Both the position numbers and the translations under genes were made by a program. Below the pieces are notes generated by a model, which was not told the DNA's origin, ran no database searches, and worked only from the letters and a program-made list of their open reading frames with translations. Positions 1-6,052 of a stretch of DNA of 6,052 nt are shown in pieces; within the stretch, counting starts at the first letter, position 1, and every line of letters starts with the position of its first letter. Source of the stretch: Victivallales bacterium (GTDB lineage: Bacteria > Verrucomicrobiota > Lentisphaeria > Oligosphaerales > Lenti-02); NCBI GenBank assembly GCA_018648945.1, contig JABGQJ010000483.1:1-6052 (forward strand). Direction: 5' to 3'.

Positions 1-221
1 CAAACGATCCCGGTGGGCCATATTCCTCGACCCTTTTCGCCGTCTATCTGATGCCCCCGACACCCAAGCTGAGCGAAGCCCAGGCCGGCAAGTTGATCGA
101 GGAGCAGGCCGATCAGGTGCGGCAACAAGCCTTCGGCTTTGTGGAACTGCGCCGCGCCGGCGTGACATCCGCCGAAGTCGCTCCGGTCGATCTCGTCATC
201 ACCGTCCCCGTTGCCGATTAG
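1..221 (+). CDS. 3' end of an unidentified protein gene (partial)
   Basis: This is the C-terminal end of a gene that begins before the window. The first complete codon is at position 3 and the TAG stop is at 219-221, leaving 72 residues. The frame is supported by third positions that are nearly all G or C; the frame starting at 1 is closed by a TGA at 49-51. The visible protein begins with a short stretch rich in Gly, Pro and Tyr (DPGGPYSSTLFAVYLMPPTP). A charged, amphipathic probable helix rich in Glu, Gln and Ala follows (SEAQAGKLIEEQADQVRQQA), then a beta-like tail ending in VDLVITVPVAD. There is no membrane segment and no motif I recognise, so I assign no function. It lies 133 bases upstream of the first glycoside-hydrolase-like gene on the same strand; whether it belongs to that operon is unclear. 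Confidence 0.75.
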   Translation, partial: NDPGGPYSSTLFAVYLMPPTPKLSEAQAGKLIEEQADQVRQQAFGFVELRRAGVTSAEVAPVDLVITVPVAD

Positions 222-354
222 GGACAAGACCCCCATTTTCGGTGTGCGCAATTGGCAGGCGCAAGGATCCGCTTCCACTTGCCTTGTGCAAGCTTGGGAG
301 CGATGGTGTGGAGTTGACGTCATGCTGGTTCCCCCCACGAAGGAGTTTGGTCTG
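222..354 (+). other. intergenic leader upstream of the first GH123-like gene
   Basis: This 133-base gap is the only sizeable space between genes in the window and so the only candidate place for a promoter. I see no good -35/-10 pair. A TTGACG at 314-319 has no TATAAT-like hexamer 16-18 bases downstream, and that position falls into the ribosome binding site. The gap holds an imperfect inverted repeat (259-266 with 282-289) and two short perfect palindromes, CAAGCTTG at 289-296 and TGACGTCA at 315-322, any of which could be chance. No rho-independent terminator with a T-run follows the upstream stop. Confidence 0.5.
339..345 (+). promoter_or_regulatory. Shine-Dalgarno site that decides the start of the first GH123-like gene
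   Basis: GAAGGAG lies 9 bases before the ATG at 355. It is a near-ideal anti-16S match and the best in this leader. It supports ATG 355 over the in-frame ATG at 322, which has a weaker GGAG at 310-313, and over the in-frame TTG at 211, which has no such site and overlaps the upstream gene. Confidence 0.85.
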
Positions 355-2871
355 ATGAAGACTCTGTCCGTCGTCGCTGGTCTTGCCGTGTTCGTATCAC
401 TGGCCGCCTGGGGAGCTCCCCCAACCCGCGCGCCATTCCTCTACCAGCAGGGATTCGAGGGGGATGCCCCAACCTTCACGCATTGGGCGTCGAACGGGGA
501 GGCCGAGATCGTTTTCAGTGGCCCGAGCGAGGAGAAGGCGTTCACGGGCAAGCGCTCCTACAAGTTCGAGATCGAGATCAAGAGCGGCTCGTACCACTAC
601 TACGGCGTGCCCATGTCGGTGGCCTGTGATGGCAAGCTAGCGATGAGCGCTCGCATATGGGTGGGCGATGAGACCACCGCGCGCGTCGGCTTCGGCACAA
701 ACATGGAATACCCGCCCACCAGGCACTCCGGCTGCCGGTCCGAGAGCTTCACTAAACCCACCAAGGGCTGGAAGACGACCACCGCCGATCTGGTCGAGCG
801 CGGCCAGGAGGGTGCCGATTCCGTCCTGCGCCGGCACACCACCCACCTCACTGGCAAGAACGCCGGGGCCGTGCTGGACCGCTGGTCCCTCTTCATCTAT
901 GGCAAGCCCGGCGACCGGGCCGTCGTCTACGTGGACGATGTGGAGCTCAAAGGCGAGGTCCCGGAGCGCAAGGCATACGAGGGCTGGATCGCCCAGCGCC
1001 TGGACTCGGCCAAGACTGAGTTCCTCAAGCAGGTCGTGATCTGGGAGCAGGAGCTCAAGGCCCTGGCCGACAAGCTGCCGCAGACGGTCGCGAACCCCGC
1101 GCTCGAGCCCCTGCTGGACTACCTGCAGAAGCAGGTGACCGACGCCGAGGAGCTGCTGAAACTGCTCCGCAAGCAGGGCTACGCGCGCCAGGACAAGGTG
1201 GATGCCGTGCAGGCTGCGATTGCGCGCCTGCGCAACGGCCCCGAGAATCTCAAGTTCATGGGCCAGGCCCTGGCCACCGACCAGCCATTCACCTTGGTGG
1301 CAGTGGACAACCCCATGACCGACAGCCGGGCACGTCCCGACCTGCCCCCCTTCGATGCCCCCTTGAGCCGCGGCCTGAAGATCACGGCCTGTCGTGGCGA
1401 GTTCGAATCCGCCTCCGTGGTGGCCTTTGCAGTCAAGCCCGTGCAGGGCCTCAAAGCGAGAGTGACCCCACTCACCGGCCCCGCTGGCACCATCCCCGCC
1501 AGTGCCGTGGACGTGCGGTTGGTGAAGTGGTGGTACCAGGGCGCCGGCGGCATCGGGTACTCCCCGAAACGCGTTCTCAAAGCTGAGCTGTTGCTGAAAG
1601 ACCCCGCACTCGTCCGCGTCGACACCGCCAAGAACGAGAACTACCTGCGCCACACCGCCCCCGACGGCACCACGTCCTACCGCCTCTGCAGCGGCGACAC
1701 CAGCGAGAATCTGGCGGGCATTCAGCCCATCGACGCCCGCGAACTGCAGCCCGTGGACATTGCCGCCGGGACCAGCCAGGAGTTCTGGCTCAACATCCAT
1801 GTCCCAGCCGATGCCGCACCGGGAACCTACACGGGACAGGTCGCGTTCAAGGCAGACGGTGGCATCTCGGCCATGCCGCTCCGCCTTGTCGTGCCCCCCA
1901 TCCAGCTACCCCAATCCCCCCTCACCTACTCCATCTACTACCGCGCCAAACTCAGCGAGGACGGTCAGCCCACGATCACCTCCGAACGCCGCAGCGAGCA
2001 GCAGTATCGCGCCGAGATCGCCGACATGCGCGACCACGGCGTACTCCACCCCACCAACTACCAGTCAAACGGTGATCTCGCCGCCATCCGCAAGATCCTC
2101 GAGGTCCGCCGCGAACTGGGCTTGCCCACCGACGCCTTCTACAACTTGGGCCAGGGGACCGGCAGCACCACCGACCCCGCCCAGCTCGCCTCCCTGCGGA
2201 ACAAGGTCAAAGCCTGGGTCTCCCTCTGCCGGGAGTTTGGCTACAAAGACGTGTACTTCTACGGTATCGACGAGGCGCGGGACGACCGGCTCAAGGGCCA
2301 GCGCCTCACCTGGAAGGCCGTGCAGGATGCGGGTGGCAAGACCTTCGTGGCCTGCTACATGAAGACCTTCGAAGCCATGGGGGCACTACTGAACTGCGCC
2401 GTTCTTGCCCACCGACCCAACCCGGCGGAAGCGGCGAAATGGCAAACCGTAGGCTCCACCGTTTTCTGCTACGCCTACCCCCAGGTGGGTGAGGAAAAGC
2501 CCGCCACCTACCGCCGCAACTTCGGCCTCCTCCTCTGGCAGGCCGGCTACGACGGTGCCATGGACTATGCCTACCAGCATGGCTTCACCCATGTCTGGAA
2601 CGACTTCGACAACCACAAGTACCGCGACCACAACTTCACCTACCCGACTGTGGATGGCATCATCGGCACCCTCGCCTGGGAAGGCTTCCGCGAAGCGGTG
2701 GACGATGTCCGCTACCTCGCGGCCCTGCAAGCCGCCATCCGCAAGGCAGGCGACAGTCCCCAGGCCAAGCAGGCCACCGAGTGGATTGCCGCGCTCGATG
2801 CCGAGCACTGCGACCTGGTCGCCACCCGCGCCCAGATGATCAAGTGGATTGCCGTTCTCAGCGGCAAGTAG
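355..2871 (+). CDS. secreted GH123/DUF4091-like glycoside hydrolase with N-terminal carbohydrate-binding-like domain
   Basis: Probable exported glycan-degrading enzyme of 838 residues. Seen: a signal peptide (MK, hydrophobic residues 4-18, likely cleavage near AWG-A at 20/21). Residues about 28-200 form a beta-rich jelly-roll-like region ending in VVYVDDVEL (D194, D195), typical of CBM-like domains. Residues about 205-300 are Leu/Glu/Lys/Gln-rich and helical. Residues about 310-520 form a beta-sandwich with CRGEFE (C346) and FWLNIHVP (477-484). A barrel of about 523-795 carries FYGIDEAR, with the Asp-Glu pair D639-E640, then NDFD...RDH (749-759) and WEGFREAVDDVRY (775-787). Known: characterised GH123 enzymes are beta-N-acetylgalactosaminidases using an adjacent Asp-Glu pair with substrate assistance. 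Inferred: the same chemistry here; the sugar specificity is open. ATG 355 is chosen because it has the best ribosome binding site and immediately gives the signal peptide. The next gene starts 30 bases after the stop. Confidence 0.92.
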   Translation: MKTLSVVAGLAVFVSLAAWGAPPTRAPFLYQQGFEGDAPTFTHWASNGEAEIVFSGPSEEKAFTGKRSYKFEIEIKSGSYHYYGVPMSVACDGKLAMSARIWVGDETTARVGFGTNMEYPPTRHSGCRSESFTKPTKGWKTTTADLVERGQEGADSVLRRHTTHLTGKNAGAVLDRWSLFIYGKPGDRAVVYVDDVELKGEVPERKAYEGWIAQRLDSAKTEFLKQVVIWEQELKALADKLPQTVANPALEPLLDYLQKQVTDAEELLKLLRKQGYARQDKVDAVQAAIARLRNGPENLKFMGQALATDQPFTLVAVDNPMTDSRARPDLPPFDAPLSRGLKITACRGEFESASVVAFAVKPVQGLKARVTPLTGPAGTIPASAVDVRLVKWWYQGAGGIGYSPKRVLKAELLLKDPALVRVDTAKNENYLRHTAPDGTTSYRLCSGDTSENLAGIQPIDARELQPVDIAAGTSQEFWLNIHVPADAAPGTYTGQVAFKADGGISAMPLRLVVPPIQLPQSPLTYSIYYRAKLSEDGQPTITSERRSEQQYRAEIADMRDHGVLHPTNYQSNGDLAAIRKILEVRRELGLPTDAFYNLGQGTGSTTDPAQLASLRNKVKAWVSLCREFGYKDVYFYGIDEARDDRLKGQRLTWKAVQDAGGKTFVACYMKTFEAMGALLNCAVLAHRPNPAEAAKWQTVGSTVFCYAYPQVGEEKPATYRRNFGLLLWQAGYDGAMDYAYQHGFTHVWNDFDNHKYRDHNFTYPTVDGIIGTLAWEGFREAVDDVRYLAALQAAIRKAGDSPQAKQATEWIAALDAEHCDLVATRAQMIKWIAVLSGK

Positions 2872-2889
2872 AGACATCCCGATTCAGCC

Positions 2890-2895
2890 GAGGAG
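2890..2895 (+). promoter_or_regulatory. Shine-Dalgarno site of the second GH123-like gene
   Basis: GAGGAG lies 6 bases before the ATG at 2902, inside the 30-base gap between the two large genes. That gap is too short for a separate promoter or terminator, which supports co-transcription with translation initiated independently. Confidence 0.8.
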
Positions 2896-2901
2896 ATTGC
2901 G

Positions 2902-5775
2902 ATGAATCTGCGATGCGTCCTCCCCTTGCTGGCATCCCCCATCTTCCTGGTCGCTCAGGAGATGAAACTCCTGACTGAGAACGGCCTCACCAACCCGAAG
3001 TATACCGAGTACAAGGACGCGCCCCATTTGGCGACCGGGGGCACCGTCTCGGCCCGACCTGTCCTGGCCGCCCCCAAAGGCGCGCCGATCACCGTGCCGT
3101 TCGCCGAAAGCCCCCTGACCAACGGCGATCCCGGGTTCGACTACAAGCGCGCGCCCGGCCCCTACGCCTACTGGCAGAGCATGAAGCGAGGCGAGTTCGA
3201 GTTCGACCTGGCCAAGCCCTACCGCATCCGCAAGGTGCGCGTCTGCATCCTCAACTCCGGACCGCACGGGACGGCGCGGATCGAGCTGTACAAGCTGGGC
3301 GACCCCCTGGAGTTCCCCGAAGCCCTGAAGCTGGGCGAACTGCGCGCGGAGAACGGCTGGAACGTCTTCGACAAGCTCGACACCACCGTGGACGGGTTGC
3401 GCCTGCGGTTCACGGCCGAGAAGGGCAAGACCTACATCACCGTCTCCGAGGCGGAGATCTGGGGTGAGAAGGCAGTCGGCAAAGTCGCCGCCAGAGCCAG
3501 AGCCCCGAAGAGGGCCAACCCCAAGTCGGTCATGGAGAACGGCATCGAGTGGTACGCCTTCGACTTCGGGCCGGTGTCGTCGCCGACATTCTCGAACTTC
3601 ACCGGCGTCACCAATAACGTCGTCTATGCCAAGGAGCGGGGCTACGGCTTCATCCCCTACCACGATGGCAAGCCGGACACCCCGAGCAACTTCGGCCCCG
3701 AGAGCACGGTCGTGCCCGGCTTGGCCGAACGGGACCGAGTGGGCAGCAAGGCCTCCTACTGCGACGGCCTCTACCGCGACTTCGTCATGACCGCCCGCTA
3801 CTACCACACCCAGGTCCAACAGACCTTCGCCATCGATGTGCCGAACGGCACCTACCGCGTCATCACCTTCCACGGTGACCAGCAGTACGGTCGGGTGGGC
3901 GAACAGTCCTGGTGGATCGATGCTGAGGGCAAGCGCGTCGTGGAGAAGCTGGACATGCCGCCCTCCTACGCCGCTGACGCCGTGTTCGAGGCCAGCGTGA
4001 AGGACGGGCAACTCAGCGTGACCTTCGATGCCGAGCACCCCAAACCAGCCAGTTGCGGCTTCCTGCTCAACGGTCTGGCCGCCTTCCCCGCCAACACCCC
4101 TGCCGAGAAGGAGTTCGCCGCCAGCAAAATCGCCAAGATCCGACGGGCCATCAAGCGTGAGCGCGACGACCTGTTCGACAACATCTTCACGGAAGTACCC
4201 TACGTCGAAGAGACCGAGATGCCCAAGCTCTCCGCGACGGACCAGGAGCGCGGCTTCCTCGCCTTCGTTCCCCACTGGCTGGCGAACATCTACCCCAACA
4301 GTGTGCCCAGGCCAGAGGATCTGACACGCCCAGTCGGCTGCTACGCCTGCCCCGGCGAGTATGAACCGATGGCCATTGCCCTGCGCGCCCTGCGCGAGCT
4401 CAAGGGTGTGCGTTGCATAGTCAGCGACCTGACCGGACCGGAGACCATGCCAGCCAGCGCCATCGAGGTGCGCACAGTCAAGTATTGGCGGCAGCGCATC
4501 GGCAGCAGTTGGGGTACGGAGTGGCGTCTGATGCCCGAGTTGCTTGAGCTGAAAGCACAGGTGGATGTGGCCAAGGACACGACCCAGCAGTTCTGGCTAA
4601 CCGTCCATGTGCCGGACGGCGCCAAACCCGGCATCTACCGGGGAACCGTGACGCTGGCGACCGCGAATGCGGGCACCCTCCAGACGCCGGTGTCCGTGGA
4701 AGTCCTGCCCTTCACGCTCCAGCCCAACGAGCGCCCGGTCGGCATGTACTGGTATGAGCACAAGGTGGCGGGGACGCCCCGGCGCGATGCCCAGGTCCGC
4801 GACATGCTGGCTCACGGAATGACGACCCTGACCATGGGGGGGCTCTTCCCCGAGGTCCAGAATGTGGACGGCAAGCTGGCCTTGGATGTGGCTCCCCTGC
4901 AGACCTTCCTCCAGGAACTCAAGAGCCTCGGTATCGCTGGCCCCATCCCGTACAACACCTCCAGCCTGATGAGCAAGCTCAAGCGCGCGTTCCCGGGGCT
5001 AACGAAAGCGGCCCACGACGCCCTCTATGTGGAGGCCGTGCGGCAGCTGGAGACGGTCTCCTCCAGAGCCGACACGCCCAAGCTGCTCCACTACCCAGTA
5101 GACGAGATCGGCAACCACGATGAACGAGGCGAGAAGGCCAACCACGAGTGCGCCCTGGTCGCCACGGTTCCCGGCGCCACCAGCTACATCACGGTCAACA
5201 ACTACCCCGCTGGCGAGAAATGGGGCGACACCTTCGACATCTGGTGCGGCAACATCGAGTACACCGCCGAGCAGGAGACCGCCCTGTTGGCCAAGGGAAA
5301 ACGCTACATGCGCTACGGTTCCGCCTACCTGAACGATGCCCGAAAGGCGCGCAACAGCTGCGGCCTCGGCTTCTACCGCCGCCCGGCAGAGGCCATGTTC
5401 TACTGGCACTACCAGTGCTACCAAGGACAGCCGACCAACGACTTCGATGGCACCTGCCGCGACCATTGCGCCGCCTACCCGGGAGAGGATGGCATTCCCG
5501 TCCCCACCATCGACTGGGAGTCCCTGCGCGAAGGCGTGGACGACATGCGCTACATCGCCACCCTCAAGCACTACGCCGCCCTTGCTGCCAGGAAACCCCA
5601 GGCAAAGGGCGCCGCCGCCAGCGCCCTGAAGACATTACAGACCGTGCTTGGCGGGGACGACCGCGTGAACCAAGGTAGTTTCCGGGACGATCTCGGGCAC
5701 GATGAGTACCATGCCCTCCGGCGGCAACTCGTCGATGCCATTCTCGAACTCCGCGCCGCTCTTGGCGACGGGTAG
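2902..5775 (+). CDS. secreted GH123/DUF4091-like glycoside hydrolase with two N-terminal binding-like domains
   Basis: Probable exported glycan-degrading enzyme of 957 residues. Seen: a short signal peptide (Arg4, hydrophobic to about 18, cleavage probably near LVAQ-E; Cys5 is not in a lipobox). Residues about 25-190 resemble an F5/8C (discoidin) module: LTNGDPGFD, FDLAKPYRIRKVRV, ending ITVSEAEIWGE (W187). Residues about 217-396 resemble malectin-like or agarase-type binding domains: AFDFGP (F220-G223), GYGF, and IDVPNGTYRV followed by GD. A charged helical linker (400-430) leads to the GH123-type sandwich with CPGEYEP (C483) and FWLTVHVP (564-571). The barrel of about 610-890 carries HYPVDEIG (pair D734-E735), NDFD...RDH (846-855) and WESLREGVDDMRY (872-884). 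Known: an Asp-Glu pair is catalytic in GH123. Inferred: hydrolase activity on a complex glycan, substrate unknown. The catalytic half is related to that of the preceding gene; the N-terminal half is not. The following gene begins 19 bases after the stop. Confidence 0.94.
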   Translation: MNLRCVLPLLASPIFLVAQEMKLLTENGLTNPKYTEYKDAPHLATGGTVSARPVLAAPKGAPITVPFAESPLTNGDPGFDYKRAPGPYAYWQSMKRGEFEFDLAKPYRIRKVRVCILNSGPHGTARIELYKLGDPLEFPEALKLGELRAENGWNVFDKLDTTVDGLRLRFTAEKGKTYITVSEAEIWGEKAVGKVAARARAPKRANPKSVMENGIEWYAFDFGPVSSPTFSNFTGVTNNVVYAKERGYGFIPYHDGKPDTPSNFGPESTVVPGLAERDRVGSKASYCDGLYRDFVMTARYYHTQVQQTFAIDVPNGTYRVITFHGDQQYGRVGEQSWWIDAEGKRVVEKLDMPPSYAADAVFEASVKDGQLSVTFDAEHPKPASCGFLLNGLAAFPANTPAEKEFAASKIAKIRRAIKRERDDLFDNIFTEVPYVEETEMPKLSATDQERGFLAFVPHWLANIYPNSVPRPEDLTRPVGCYACPGEYEPMAIALRALRELKGVRCIVSDLTGPETMPASAIEVRTVKYWRQRIGSSWGTEWRLMPELLELKAQVDVAKDTTQQFWLTVHVPDGAKPGIYRGTVTLATANAGTLQTPVSVEVLPFTLQPNERPVGMYWYEHKVAGTPRRDAQVRDMLAHGMTTLTMGGLFPEVQNVDGKLALDVAPLQTFLQELKSLGIAGPIPYNTSSLMSKLKRAFPGLTKAAHDALYVEAVRQLETVSSRADTPKLLHYPVDEIGNHDERGEKANHECALVATVPGATSYITVNNYPAGEKWGDTFDIWCGNIEYTAEQETALLAKGKRYMRYGSAYLNDARKARNSCGLGFYRRPAEAMFYWHYQCYQGQPTNDFDGTCRDHCAAYPGEDGIPVPTIDWESLREGVDDMRYIATLKHYAALAARKPQAKGAAASALKTLQTVLGGDDRVNQGSFRDDLGHDEYHALRRQLVDAILELRAALGDG

Positions 5776-5784
5776 ACATCGGGT

Positions 5785-5789
5785 AGGAG
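5785..5789 (+). promoter_or_regulatory. Shine-Dalgarno site of the BNR-type gene
   Basis: AGGAG lies 5 bases before the ATG at 5795 in a 19-base gap. It supports that ATG as a true start and shows that the coding region running off the right edge is a separate gene, not a continuation of its neighbour. Confidence 0.75.
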
Positions 5790-5794
5790 TGACT

Positions 5795-6052
5795 ATGCAG
5801 ATCGGGCTCCCTGCTCTCATCGATGATCGCGACTGCGCCTTCGCCAAGGCGATTCAGCTTGGCGATGGGACGATCCTCTGCTCCTATGGCGTCGGCGGCG
5901 GCCCGGAAGTCTGGGGCGGCAGCGACTGGTCGCTGTCCCCTGACGGCGGGAAAACGTGGGAGTTGGGCGGCACGATTCTGCCCAAGAGGCTGGTGGGAGA
6001 GACCACCGTCAGCAACGCGCTGAAACTGTCCCAGGGAATCGACGGCACTCTC
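5795..6052 (+). CDS. BNR/Asp-box beta-propeller protein, sialidase superfamily (5' end only)
   Basis: An open frame of 86 codons runs from ATG 5795 through the window edge without a stop. The decisive feature is a perfect Asp-box, SPDGGKTW at residues 48-55 (5936-5959), matching SxDxGxTW. Asp-boxes sit on turns of six-bladed propellers in sialidases and many other proteins. The preceding AFAKAIQLGDGTILCSYG fits the first blade of this superfamily, where a strand is followed by L-x-DG-x-(I/L)-L. No Arg-Ile-Pro motif, which carries the first arginine of the true sialidase triad, is visible in this part; the equivalent stretch reads CAFAKAIQL. No signal peptide is evident: the protein starts MQIGLPALIDDRD. 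A cytoplasmic location, or a start further downstream, is therefore possible. Likely roles are a glycosidase, a lyase or a non-catalytic propeller; I would not call it a sialidase on this evidence. It appears co-transcribed with the two enzymes before it. Confidence 0.85.
   Translation, partial: MQIGLPALIDDRDCAFAKAIQLGDGTILCSYGVGGGPEVWGGSDWSLSPDGGKTWELGGTILPKRLVGETTVSNALKLSQGIDGTL

Noticed and set aside
278..292. Hairpin CTTGC-CTTGT-GCAAG as a terminator of the upstream gene
   Set aside because: The stem is only five pairs and no T-run follows, so it does not qualify as a rho-independent terminator.
314..342. Sigma70-type promoter with TTGACG at 314-319
   Set aside because: No acceptable -10 hexamer is found at the right spacing; that position reads ACGAAG and runs into the ribosome binding site.
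211..354. N-terminal extension of the first enzyme from TTG 211 or ATG 322
   Set aside because: TTG 211 lacks a ribosome binding site and overlaps the previous gene. ATG 322 has only a GGAG at 310-313. ATG 355 has the best site and a direct signal peptide.
2..354. Second open frame across the left edge (frame starting at position 2)
   Set aside because: It has no stop until 354, but its product is Arg-rich with unbiased third positions, as expected of an out-of-frame reading; the frame ending at 221 has the genuine codon pattern.
637..1800. Minus-strand open frame of 387 codons opposite the first enzyme
   Set aside because: Same reason: a Gly/Val/Gln-rich product with no recognisable domain, opposite a well-supported coding region.
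2884..4275. Minus-strand open frame of 463 codons opposite the second enzyme
   Set aside because: It lies wholly opposite a region with clear domain motifs, its product is a low-complexity Gly/Val/Leu/Ala-rich sequence without motifs, and high third-position GC in the sense gene makes such antisense frames common.
1..6052. CRISPR arrays, tRNA or rRNA genes, insertion sequences, attachment sites
   Set aside because: No regularly spaced direct repeats, no RNA gene signatures, no transposase or integrase motifs and no terminal inverted repeats were seen; nearly all of the window is occupied by coding sequence.
5795..6052. Naming the last gene a sialidase (nanH-like)
   Set aside because: One Asp-box places it in the propeller superfamily only; the RIP arginine motif is not visible and the rest of the gene is outside the window.

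Overview
The window is a compact, high-GC, plus-strand gene cluster. It holds two complete genes for large secreted glycoside-hydrolase-like proteins, the 3' end of an unidentified gene at the left edge, and the 5' end of a BNR/Asp-box beta-propeller gene at the right edge. Codon third positions are overwhelmingly G or C and strong Shine-Dalgarno sequences precede the starts. Long secreted multidomain proteins of the GH123/DUF4091 type with BNR neighbours are common in Planctomycetota, Lentisphaerota, Armatimonadota and related uncultivated lineages. That is only a loose taxonomic hint; no marker gene here fixes the organism.

Layout: (1) 1-221, last 72 residues of an unknown protein. (2) 222-354, a 133-base leader with a good ribosome binding site and some weak inverted repeats, but no convincing promoter or terminator. 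(3) 355-2871, an 838-residue secreted protein: signal peptide, jelly-roll carbohydrate-binding-like domain, helical segment, GH123-type N-terminal beta-sandwich, GH123/DUF4091-type (beta/alpha)8 barrel. (4) 2902-5775, a 957-residue secreted protein: signal peptide, F5/8C (discoidin)-like domain, malectin-like or agarase-CBM-like beta domain, then the same GH123-type sandwich plus barrel. (5) 5795-6052 and beyond, the start of a BNR/sialidase-superfamily propeller protein, cut by the window edge.

The two large proteins are divergent relatives over their C-terminal halves. Both have a Cys-x-Gly-Glu-(Phe/Tyr)-Glu motif, an FWL-x-(I/V)-HVP motif, an Asp-Glu pair where GH123 enzymes have their catalytic pair, an NDFD...RDH motif and a WE..RE.VDD.RY motif near the end. 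Their N-terminal halves are unrelated. The gaps of 30 and 19 bases, common strand and individual ribosome binding sites suggest an operon. The simplest reading is a glycan-utilisation locus in which two exported enzymes with different binding modules act on one complex glycan, together with the propeller protein. The actual substrate cannot be read from the sequence. Characterised GH123 enzymes are beta-N-acetylgalactosaminidases, but these proteins are remote from them and may have another specificity.
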